DNA of 64,000 bases, taken from the NCBI GenBank assembly GCA_977006965.1, contig OZ345360.1:1488001-1552000 (forward strand). Reading direction: 5' to 3'. The notes beneath the pieces were generated by a model. The model had not been told where the DNA came from. It did not search any database and saw only the letters and a program-made list of their open reading frames with translations. The position numbers and the translations under genes were made by a program. Positions 9,742 to 17,825 of the stretch are shown here, piece after piece (within the stretch, counting starts at the first letter, position 1; each line of letters begins with the position of its first letter). The stretch comes from Phymatolithon calcareum. Taxonomy: Eukaryota; Rhodophyta; Florideophyceae; Hapalidiales.

Positions 9742-10785
9742 ATCCTAATTTGGGCTTAAAAACCAAAAATATTTTAGTATTATCGAAATAGAAATACTCA
9801 CCTTTGCAACGCGGGACAGACTGTGCGTTCTCTAGTCAATGTACTGCCGCAGTCCAAGCGGTGCATCGCATCAACCAGTTTGAGCTCAGCTGCCACAATG
9901 CAAAAAGTCCGGTGCCAGTAGTGGTGTAACTTGACGCCCAAACAAGTTTCCTGGAAGAAGGATCGAGCTTTGAATGGTTGAATGATTTAGCCAACTCCTG
10001 CGGAAAGAGTCGCTGCACAAACGATGGCCGCACGACAGCTACAACAGTTTCGCACCTTGAGGATAAGCCAACATTTTCGAACATCGAAGCACTGAAAGCA
10101 ACGCGTGTGCTTCCCTTCGCGGCGAGTCTTCGTTTTACACATTCGTTTTGCTCACGCCATCCTTCATGATGGCATTGCTATCACACGGATGCGCTGGCAA
10201 TCTAGCAGCTTGCAGGGACGACGATGAAGTTCATCAGACGCAGTGATGGCACCGAAGCCTGCATGAATGGAGAGCTACGCCTGACATGTTCCGTGACTCG
10301 ACGAAGATTTAATCTTTGTGGCGTAAGGGAAGGAGCTGGTATACTGCTGTCCGAAAGTCGCCAGAAAGGGCTTGACCATATCTTTTTTATTGCAAATTTG
10401 TTCTGTGGAAAAACTCTTGTACGGCCTGAGGCGGGCTATGACCAGGGGCTCTATTCTTCGCGATTACAATTTTGTGCGCTTGTGGCGGAACGGAATATTA
10501 ATTTTGAACGCTCCGCTTCTGAATATTGCACGGAGAGACCTTGCCGTAGCGCTACATTCCCTTGCATGTTCTCAAACTTGGAGAGTGAAGCGTGGCTACC
10601 CGGTTTGCAAATTCGTCATTCATGTTATTCCGCATGTCACTCATCTTTGCAAGTGTACCAGTTTTGCTCGGCGTACTGTCATAGAGGCAAGCCATTGCAG
10701 CGGAAAAGGGGTTTCCCTAGTTGCGGGTCGCCCAATTTGACTCAGCGTTCATTCTTCAGTGCTCTTCTCCCTTGGCGATTAAATG

Positions 10786-12729
10786 TTACTTATTTCCGGC
10801 AAGTGAAAACCTTTGCCGCCTTCTCCTTGTTCGCTGACTTTCAGTTGCTACATGTACCAAAGCTTCGCAGAAAAGCGCTTTGTGGACAGCAGTTGAATGC
10901 TGCGGTCCCGCAAGAACAGCGGGGTGTGGATAATCTAAGGCGAGATTCCACCTGCAACCATGGAGGCAGTATACATTCGGTTCCGATGACACTCTCGCAT
11001 TAATCGAGGGCTCAAAGCCATCCGCAAACGTGCTGTATGCAAGACCGTAAGGCACTGGAATGTTGAAGTCTACCTCCTGGCCTCGAGGATGCTGGAGACT
11101 CTTTTTAGGGACACATCCCTTGAATTCACCATACGGCGCCACCTTGCCTTTCAGCATCACACTGACAAGTGTCAATGCCCCCAATAGATCTGACATCCCT
11201 TGCTTGTGCACCTTATACCAGTTTCCCTCTCCTCTGCATTTGTTAAAGACTGTGAGCGGCCTGCGCGGCCCGTACAACAATTCTACTGCGTCGAGAAGAT
11301 TACAGACAGGGCTTTCCATAACAACATCCCTTTTCGATGAAGCACGTTCCACCGTTGCTGACAAAAATTCAACATTCAGCCCAATTGTTACATTCCTCTG
11401 TATGTTTTCCGACGACTTTGCCACGTAAAGCAGACCACCATTGTTCACCAAGAATGGCGTTTTGCGACCAAGGAATGTTTTCCCAGAGAAGTTGAACGAC
11501 AACGGCACAAGATTACAGTGACTCACATTTCTCCACAGCGTCAACAAACAGCTCTGTACACCTTCCACTGTGAGCTCTTTCCCGCTGCAGCGCGTTCCAG
11601 CAGTTTGGCGAAGCGTAGCTGAGAGCTGTTTACCGTAGCCCAATCGCAAGAATGTTTTCTCCAACTCCTCAGGAAAATCATGAACAACGTTTCGCAATTT
11701 TTCGAACTCCAAGTTTTGCGGTATGAAGCTCAGATTTAGCTCTTTCGGGGACTCAGCATCGGAAATTTGCAGTACCTCATCATGATCGCCTCCTATGCTC
11801 ATGTCCATGTGATCTGTAAGGCTGATATCAAAGGTAAGAGTTGTATCCGGCAATACCTCGGGGTATGCAAGTCCGCTTGCTCCGCGCCATAAACCAATTA
11901 CCACTCCAAACATTTCCAGTCCAATATTAAAGGAATAGGGTAAGTCAAGAATATTCCAGTAGACCATACCGATCCTGCACCCCACCAGCACGTCAAGAAA
12001 AGATGGTCCGAGGTCCACAGATTTACCATCGAACAAATTTGATATTTGCGACAGCCTTTTGGCACCGGGAAGTGTCTGTTCCAGGAGAGCAAGACAACCG
12101 TAGTCCCATGAAATAGACGTAAGCTGCACGAGGCGCCGTGCAATAAAGTGAACCTGCTCCTCAGGGACCTCGTCAAGCAAGTCGTTCATACATAATCCTG
12201 CCGGGGAAACAACGACAGCCTTGGATAAGGGTACGATTATGAGCAACAAGTCGCTTTCGTCATCGTATGCCATGAAGAAATCGCACATGAAAACAACGAA
12301 ACTTCTGCTCTTCTTTTGCTGCAAAAAGATTCGGTCATCATGGGTCTCGGCATTCCATTCGTCGTCACCCCCAAACGAATTCAAGGTAGTCCAGAACGAC
12401 AGCTCTTCAATCAAAATGTCCTCCCATTTTCCACAGCATTTATCGTGATAGTTTCTGTAGTCGGAAGGCATATGCTGAGCCGTATTATTGCCCAAACGGT
12501 ACATCCTTGATAGTTTGGAGGCCAGAGTGGAAAAGCACAGTTTCACTACTCCGCCAGGTCCACTTGAAAACATTGTAGATGCCTTCTCACCGCACTTGAA
12601 GTAGCACAGTGGAGTTTCCACTGTATCTCGGACTGTTCTAGTATTCGCCGATGCAGGACAGACCCCTTCGCAGTTCGTCGTAACACCATGTACAGCATTC
12701 GAGTGCCCACTGCCATTTTTCAAAAACAT
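10786..12729 (-). CDS. Long ORF immediately downstream of, and probably once fused to, the NLR-like gene
   Basis: The frame is open from 12933, but the sensible ATG is at 12729, giving 647 residues. That ATG overlaps the NLR stop (ATG precedes TGA by a few bases, in the -1 frame). The first residues, FLKNGSG, read naturally as the rest of the NLR's last WD40-like blade (NLFVAGLKSGEVAIC then FLKNGSG). A further blade-like segment (TMFSSGPGGVVKLCF) follows about 50 residues on. Beyond that is a large alpha/beta region that I do not recognise (for example YDDESDLLLIIVPLSKAVVV) and a basic C-terminus (TRRRRQRF). Two readings are possible: a separate gene, or the C-terminal half of the NLR-like protein displaced by loss of one T from a T run or by frameshifting. 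I favour the second. Its length without stops argues for recent or ongoing selection. Confidence 0.6.
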   Translation of the reverse strand: MFLKNGSGHSNAVHGVTTNCEGVCPASANTRTVRDTVETPLCYFKCGEKASTMFSSGPGGVVKLCFSTLASKLSRMYRLGNNTAQHMPSDYRNYHDKCCGKWEDILIEELSFWTTLNSFGGDDEWNAETHDDRIFLQQKKSRSFVVFMCDFFMAYDDESDLLLIIVPLSKAVVVSPAGLCMNDLLDEVPEEQVHFIARRLVQLTSISWDYGCLALLEQTLPGAKRLSQISNLFDGKSVDLGPSFLDVLVGCRIGMVYWNILDLPYSFNIGLEMFGVVIGLWRGASGLAYPEVLPDTTLTFDISLTDHMDMSIGGDHDEVLQISDAESPKELNLSFIPQNLEFEKLRNVVHDFPEELEKTFLRLGYGKQLSATLRQTAGTRCSGKELTVEGVQSCLLTLWRNVSHCNLVPLSFNFSGKTFLGRKTPFLVNNGGLLYVAKSSENIQRNVTIGLNVEFLSATVERASSKRDVVMESPVCNLLDAVELLYGPRRPLTVFNKCRGEGNWYKVHKQGMSDLLGALTLVSVMLKGKVAPYGEFKGCVPKKSLQHPRGQEVDFNIPVPYGLAYSTFADGFEPSINARVSSEPNVYCLHGCRWNLALDYPHPAVLAGPQHSTAVHKALFCEALVHVATESQRTRRRRQRFSLAGNK

Positions 12730-15700
12730 ATTGCGACCTCGCCACTCTTCAGACCGGCTACAAACAGATTTCGCTCTCCGTTGTACTTCCATGTGTTGCA
12801 AGGAGAGGGCAAAGCTCCAGGCAATGTTTGTTTGCCGCTTGCATTTGAGTACACATAAACCCCTTCGCAGCTCACTTCTGGAACATTTGCCGGGAACGAC
12901 TTGGGCCACAGATGACGTGCCTCCTGGCCACAACTAGAAATAATTTTCCTGGCTTCTTCGCCAATTACGGCGTATCTCAAGATGGTCACACTTTTGGTTA
13001 AGGTTGCACGTTTAGAATCGCTCTGCCATGTATTCGATTTCCAAACGATACTTTGGTTGTCCCGCTTCCAAATAATGACTTCATAATAGTCATCTTGGGA
13101 CACTACGTGCCGTCCGTCACGGCTCTCCGATGCGACCAAAGCGGCGCCAATGTGGCCTTCAAGCGGATCTCCAGCCTGCATCCTTGACTGTGCGTCCCAT
13201 ATGTGAATCGTACTGTCAGTGGACCCCGAGACAATTCGAAGACCATCCCAGCTGAACGAAACACATGAAACAGGCCCTGCATGTCCCTTCATTGGATCTG
13301 CAATTTGACTAAACGTCTCCGCGTCCCATACGCGCAGAGTTTTATCCTCCGAACCGGAAACCAAGTGCCGCCCGTCTCGACTGAAAGCAACACAACGTAC
13401 AGAGTCAGTGTGTCCTTCCAACAGAGGTCCAATCTTATCGCCTGTACGCGAGTCCCACAAGCGCACTGCATTATCTTGCGATCCAGACGCAATACGCAGC
13501 CCATCTTGACTCGTCGCAACAGAATATACAGAATTGGTGTTTGAGGGCTTTTCTGTTGCTTCTGCGTCAAGCTGAAGATCCCCAACTCGAACGGCGCCAG
13601 AACCAATTCCGGCGACTACTCGTCTAAATGAACTTGCAGGAAGCAAATACGGATATGCGGTGTGTGCCTCCAAGCTATTCAAATATGTAGCCACAATTTT
13701 GTTCTCCCTTCTCCAAGAATGCAGCCGTCCGCATACTTGAAAAAGGAAAGAACTGGGTCCTTCAGATACTCTTCCCCAGGAAACTCTCATCGCCTTCAAA
13801 ATCAACTTAAGGCTCTCCTTGACGTCGCCTTGTATAGCACCCATCTCATAATTGTTTTGGACCCACTCAAAGTCACTCGCGAGTGCCAGGATACCACCGA
13901 TCTCCATCCGCAACTGAGTCCACCGAGCGTCCAACAACAACGATACCAGCTCCGTGACCAAGCCGGAACATGACAAATGCCGGGCAACGTTTCCATTGAT
14001 ATACCCGTCTTTGGGAACTGATTCGGACCACCACGGTCTGCATGACACTGTTGTCAGTGTCTCTGCATCCAACAACTCGCCCCAAGCTTGTGTTCCCATC
14101 TCGCATGTGATTTGATCTTGTTCCAAATACCCTTCAAGAAGCCGACTGTGCCATACAGTTCGCACATTGTTCTTTTCTGCTCGTCGCGTACAGAACTGAA
14201 CGAGAAGATCATGGACCATTAACCCCGCTTCTCCCACAAGCCCCAATGTGTGTATCGGATAATCAATCCTGACGAGGCTCATATCACACAACATATTCAC
14301 CACATCTCGAACACGCTCCTCATCGAGCCGCCACATCCGAGAAAGAACTGAAAGGGGGACGCACGCCTGATCCGTCAGAACACATAAGCTCATGTACAGG
14401 TCGCTAATACTGTGCTCAATATTAGAAGCATTATCTGTCTTCCACTTCGAGAACTCTTCCTGCAGGTATTTCAAACTCAGTTCAATGCAAGCGCTCAGAC
14501 TTGACCCATCGGTGTTCATCTCATCCGCAAGACTGCTCTTCACATCATACAACTCAGCAGCGTATGAGTTGCATGCGCTTCGGAAATCACCACGCAACGT
14601 CTTCGCACGCAGAGCAACAGCGGATCCCGCGATCGATAGAGCAATTGGAAGGCCGGCACAAAGAGAGAGAATTGTTGAAACACTGCTTCTGAATTCAACG
14701 TTATTCCCAGCCGGCACTTCTCCACGTAATGTAGCGGTTGCGCACATCATGAAAATATTCCTTGACAAATCTCCATGAGGGGCTCTGACGTTGAAGTCGA
14801 CAATTTGTTCTGCGCTTAGGGTGATTGCACGACTACGGGTAGTAATTGCCATTCGACTCGCCTGGCATGATCGTAATAGCTGTCGAAGCTCCCCGAGGTA
14901 CCCGGTTCCGCAACTTTCCGTAGGCCACATGTCGTCCACAAGGAATAAGCATACGCGACCTTTAAACCATTTCACAGCACAGTTCACGGCGTCAGAAAGT
15001 AAAGCGCATTTCTCAACCGTGCGGTCCGTATCAGTCGCCCCGGTTGTCTTCATGATACTGGAAATACCGTCCATAACAGTGCGCTCCGTAGCTCTTCGTC
15101 CAAGCGCCATGTAGAGGACGCCGTCCACAAAATGAAGACGAATTTCCTCGTCGTGAGCAAGGCCTTGCAAGGCCGTCGTTTTGCCCACCCCGGCCATTCC
15201 GAACAAACCGAACGCATCGGGTACGACACTGGCAGCAGCAGTGACTTTCGTCCCTATGAGCACCGACCGTTTGAGCTTCCCTTCCGGTGTCACAGGTTCA
15301 TCATTTGCGTCCGTAGTCGCGAAGTCCAACGAAACTTTAGACAAGAGACCTGGTGTATTCATTCCATATGTGTACTTGGCTTCCGTGTTCGCTGCAACGG
15401 AGGTATGTTGCTGCGTGTATATCTTCAGGAAAACATTCAGTTGCTCAACGAGTGATTGTAGGGTGTTGGAGGCTTCCTTGATCTGGGTCTCCACAGTTGA
15501 CATCACGTCTGCGAGTGATTGTAGGGTGTTGGAGGCTTCCTTGATCTGGGTCTCCACAGTTGACATCACGTCTGCATTCGAATTGGCTCGCGCTCGAGGT
15601 CGAAAATACGCGAATGTTCTGCGAGTCCCGGGTCTGCGCGGTATTTCTTTTTGAACAAGCATACTCATCATGTCATTCGAGTGTTTGAGGCAATTGTAAA

Positions 15701-15938
15701 CTGAAGTCAGGGAATTTTGAAATATATCTGAAGTCTGGATTGGGATAACCCCAGGGTGTTCTTTCAAAATGTCATGAATCGTTTCCACGTATTTCGATGC
15801 AACGTTGAGCCTGTCATTCAAGTCGTTGTACCTGACAGGACCTCGATTGAAGTTGAAAAGATGTGTCTGGAGGCTTTTGAACTGTTGGCGCAACTCTGGG
15901 ATGACGCCGAGAACAAACCCGATCACTTCCAGTGCCAT
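12720..15938 (-). CDS. STAND/NLR-type protein: helical N-terminus, NB-ARC ATPase, WD40 repeats
   Basis: The frame has 1,072 codons from the ATG at 15938. Residues 1-115 are predicted helical, with an amphipathic start (MALEVIGFVLGVIPELRQQF) loosely reminiscent of the four-helix N-termini of HeLo/RPW8/MLKL proteins (inference). Residues 122-163 are an exact 21-residue tandem duplication. The NB-ARC core has the P-loop GMAGVGKTT (247-255), Walker B LFLVDDMW (331-338), the sensor-like MAITTRSR (363-370), CAGLPIAL (427-434) and an MHD-type LMVHDLL (573-579). After a helical linker come WD40 repeats from about 801 (WDSRTG, WDAETF, WDAQSR, IIWKRD). STAND proteins are switch ATPases that oligomerise on sensing a ligand through the C-terminal repeats, often in immunity or programmed cell death. 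The propeller is incomplete: the frame stops in a blade-like segment, exactly where the next ORF takes over. It may therefore be a frameshifted allele, a sequencing indel or a recoded gene. Confidence 0.88.
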   Translation of the reverse strand: MALEVIGFVLGVIPELRQQFKSLQTHLFNFNRGPVRYNDLNDRLNVASKYVETIHDILKEHPGVIPIQTSDIFQNSLTSVYNCLKHSNDMMSMLVQKEIPRRPGTRRTFAYFRPRARANSNADVMSTVETQIKEASNTLQSLADVMSTVETQIKEASNTLQSLVEQLNVFLKIYTQQHTSVAANTEAKYTYGMNTPGLLSKVSLDFATTDANDEPVTPEGKLKRSVLIGTKVTAAASVVPDAFGLFGMAGVGKTTALQGLAHDEEIRLHFVDGVLYMALGRRATERTVMDGISSIMKTTGATDTDRTVEKCALLSDAVNCAVKWFKGRVCLFLVDDMWPTESCGTGYLGELRQLLRSCQASRMAITTRSRAITLSAEQIVDFNVRAPHGDLSRNIFMMCATATLRGEVPAGNNVEFRSSVSTILSLCAGLPIALSIAGSAVALRAKTLRGDFRSACNSYAAELYDVKSSLADEMNTDGSSLSACIELSLKYLQEEFSKWKTDNASNIEHSISDLYMSLCVLTDQACVPLSVLSRMWRLDEERVRDVVNMLCDMSLVRIDYPIHTLGLVGEAGLMVHDLLVQFCTRRAEKNNVRTVWHSRLLEGYLEQDQITCEMGTQAWGELLDAETLTTVSCRPWWSESVPKDGYINGNVARHLSCSGLVTELVSLLLDARWTQLRMEIGGILALASDFEWVQNNYEMGAIQGDVKESLKLILKAMRVSWGRVSEGPSSFLFQVCGRLHSWRRENKIVATYLNSLEAHTAYPYLLPASSFRRVVAGIGSGAVRVGDLQLDAEATEKPSNTNSVYSVATSQDGLRIASGSQDNAVRLWDSRTGDKIGPLLEGHTDSVRCVAFSRDGRHLVSGSEDKTLRVWDAETFSQIADPMKGHAGPVSCVSFSWDGLRIVSGSTDSTIHIWDAQSRMQAGDPLEGHIGAALVASESRDGRHVVSQDDYYEVIIWKRDNQSIVWKSNTWQSDSKRATLTKSVTILRYAVIGEEARKIISSCGQEARHLWPKSFPANVPEVSCEGVYVYSNASGKQTLPGALPSPCNTWKYNGERNLFVAGLKSGEVAICF
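15450..15575 (-). repeat. Exact 63-bp tandem duplication inside the NLR-like gene
   Basis: Two adjacent identical 63-bp units (15450-15512 and 15513-15575) encode two copies of a 21-residue helix, ADVMSTVETQIKEASNTLQ plus SL. The unit length preserves the frame and there is no nucleotide divergence, so the duplication is recent, or it is kept identical by conversion. It lengthens the helical linker between the N-terminal domain and the NB-ARC core. Confidence 0.95.
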
Positions 15939-16198
15939 GTCGATGCAACTGTTGTGAAAGAATCCGAAAAGCGCTGCGCCGAGATGCGGAGGATGAGGTT
16001 GCCGTTGCGTTGGTTATGTTTACGACGGGATGCTATAGACGACTGCGGAGTAAGGGTTGCGACAAGATGCGATGCAAAGGCACTCGCGGTTGAGGCAGAT
16101 GCGACGGTGACGTCAGGGTCTACGCCAAGATTGGGGAAACGAACGAAACAGCAAGTCGGCGGAAGTGAGCCATGAAACATACGGCCGCTTTATCAGCT

Positions 16199-16264
16199 GG
16201 AGACAGGTGTAGGAAAAGCATGCTTTTTCCTACACCTGCATGCTTTTTTTCTACACCTGTCTCC
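16199..16264. repeat. Nested inverted repeat upstream of the NLR-like gene
   Basis: GGAGACAGGTGTAG (16199-16212) is matched inverted by CTACACCTGTCTCC (16251-16264). Within it, CAGGTGTAGGAAAAGCA (16204-16220) pairs with 16221-16238 with one bulged T. The same motif is therefore present three times, in alternating orientation. It lies about 260 bp upstream of the NLR start and could be a tiny foldback transposon or a promoter element. Confidence 0.8.
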
Positions 16265-16414
16265 TGCTGCTAAAGTGGTCGCACTGCAATGCGCCCTTCC
16301 GAGAAGACGCAATCCTTGATTTACAGTTCGAGATCTATCCAACCACAGACGCTAGAGTACAGTACTACAATTTTTCATTGCTGGGGAATGCGGGAAAGTA
16401 CGGACTTTCGAACA

Positions 16415-17104
16415 TTTGGTAACCTTACTTTTTTTTATTGCAATTTTTTTAAAGCCCCGCAGTCATACGAATATACGGGCAGGGCTTCCTCAAGGTGCTG
16501 CCCTCGCTAGGGCGGCTCTACTCTTATGTCTGGCATTCTATCTGAGACTCTAGCATGTGTTCGGTTGTTTTGATTGCTCTTCGTAGCAGTTTCGAGGCGT
16601 CGCTTCTTCTTTCAGTACAGGTCTTCTTCATGCTGCATACTCTCGATGATGCTTTTGCTGAAGAGCAAAAGGTCATCTAATGCCTTCTCAGTTGCCGCTC
16701 TGTAGTCTTCCTTGAGTTCATAGGCTGACAAGTTGCGATCCAGGGTCTCCATGTGCTGTCTGACTTTGTTTCCGAATCTATCTGCCATCAGTGTGGTAGA
16801 CACTTGGGGAAATCTTCCAAAGGCGTACTGAACCGCCAGTTGCCTGTGTTTCAGTTGCGGAAATTTGAGTATTGCAGGGAGTTCTCTTGTCTTGTCGTAC
16901 GGAATTTTCCTCTTTCTCTTTGATTCAAGGCTCTCTCCTTCCTTTGTCAGGAATGCTGATCGGAGTTCTTCTGCAGATTGGTTCGCTATTATGTGCTTCA
17001 ACGCTTCATCGAACGGTTCTCTGATTTCCATCGATGTGATGTCGTTACTTGTGGCTTGAAGCTCTTCTGAATTTCTTCTCTCTGGTGGTTTTGGTAACCT
17101 TACT
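16415..17104 (-). mobile_element. 5'-truncated LINE (family 1) with a 15-bp target-site duplication
   Basis: The insert (16430-17089) is flanked by exact copies of TTTGGTAACCTTACT (16415-16429 and 17090-17104). On the minus strand it encodes the C-terminal 150 or so residues of a non-LTR retrotransposon ORF (PERRNSEELQ, then from 17031 MEIREPFDEALKHI, KRKRKIPYDKTRELPAILKF, RQLAVQYAFGRFPQVS, ending HEEDLY). These match the C-terminus of the large element at 59390-62764. The T run at 16429-16437 is the poly(A) tail. Here the frame reads through the point where the large copy has a TGA, which shows what the intact C-terminus looked like. Confidence 0.93.
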
Positions 17105-17324
17105 GTACTACCAGGGGAAGGTTATGGGAATGTAGGCTTTGTGGAGAGAAATAATGGGAAATAAAGGCACTACCCTGCTTAGTCGAAGTTCTTTTGATTA
17201 TCAAGTAAACTCATAATCCAGTCGGCACACGAAGGGGTATCTTTCACAATTAAATTTATGTAACTTGTGAAGTCTGCGTTACTCCCCCCCATAACATTCC
17301 CCTGGTACGACTGTACAGTAGTTT

Positions 17325-17390
17325 CAGGGCCCTTCCATACGACGCATGAACATCATGTTCATGCGTCGTAAATTTATGGAAAGGCCCTGC
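17325..17390. repeat. Short foldback element
   Basis: ACGACGCATGAACAT (17339-17353) and ATGTTCATGCGTCGT (17355-17369) form a perfect 15-bp palindrome around a single C. They are enclosed by outer arms CAGGGCCCTTCCAT and ATGGAAAGGCCCTG. No coding potential. It resembles a minimal MITE. Confidence 0.75.
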
Positions 17391-17399
17391 GCATGATCT

Positions 17400-17825
17400 G
17401 TCACGAAGAAGAGGAGGAGAGAAGAAACAATTAAGGTATGGGAAAAGGAAGAAGAAGGCAGATCAATGAAGATTCCTATTGAAGGCAAGCTACCAGGGAT
17501 CCTTTACATAGGAGAAAGAACAACATGTTTAAGGTGCCCAAGGTTGACATTCAACCGAGCACCCCTTTGGAGGAAATCAGTGTTGGGTGCTTACTGTGGG
17601 ATTACCGCGGTGGTCGAACTAGTCGCCTTACAACGTACTCTAGCGTCATCGAAGATGAGTACAGAAATTGAGTTTGAGTGCAAGAGACTCACAGGAGCTC
17701 TTGTTGAGAGAGAATTAAGAATCAAGAACGTTTTGAGCAGCCAGATGACTATAGCTTAGAGATTATGCAAGAGCTGCCCCGTTACTCCAAGGTGAGGCTT
17801 TGGGAGCTCTGAAAAATAAAATCAT
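17400..17825 (+). mobile_element. LINE 3'-end fragment, family 3
   Basis: A 97-codon frame (17466-17759) has the pattern IPIEG-KLPGILYIGERTT, RAPLWRKSVLGAYCGITAVV, ELVALQRTL, and ends in a lysine/arginine-rich helix. The same peptide recurs in five other places in the window (23.6, 24.1-24.5, 25.2-25.6, 29.0 and 32.0-32.3 kb). Its LP-IL ... R-L-L spacing resembles the C-terminus of the family-1 LINE, and the DNA after the stop ends in GGGAGCTCTGAAAAATAAAA like a LINE tail. I therefore read it as a 5'-truncated copy of a third LINE family rather than a host gene. Confidence 0.55.

Larger units (their letters stand above)
7914..10785. other. Gene-poor stretch between UGPase and the NLR-like locus
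   Basis: I see no confident gene here. The best candidate is the 92-codon frame at 8272-8550, and there is a perfect AT-rich hairpin at 9705-9741. Other frames up to 134 codons overlap each other on both strands and lack motifs. The 259-codon plus-strand frame at 10224-11003 runs antisense into the end of the NLR-downstream ORF and looks fortuitous. Confidence 0.4.

Noticed and set aside
10224-11003. 259-codon plus-strand ORF
   Set aside because: Its 3' part is antisense to the end of the NLR-downstream ORF, a second frame overlaps its middle, and no motif is visible.
15756-16175. 139-codon plus-strand ORF over the NLR start
   Set aside because: Antisense to the N-terminal coding region of the NLR-like gene; no motif.
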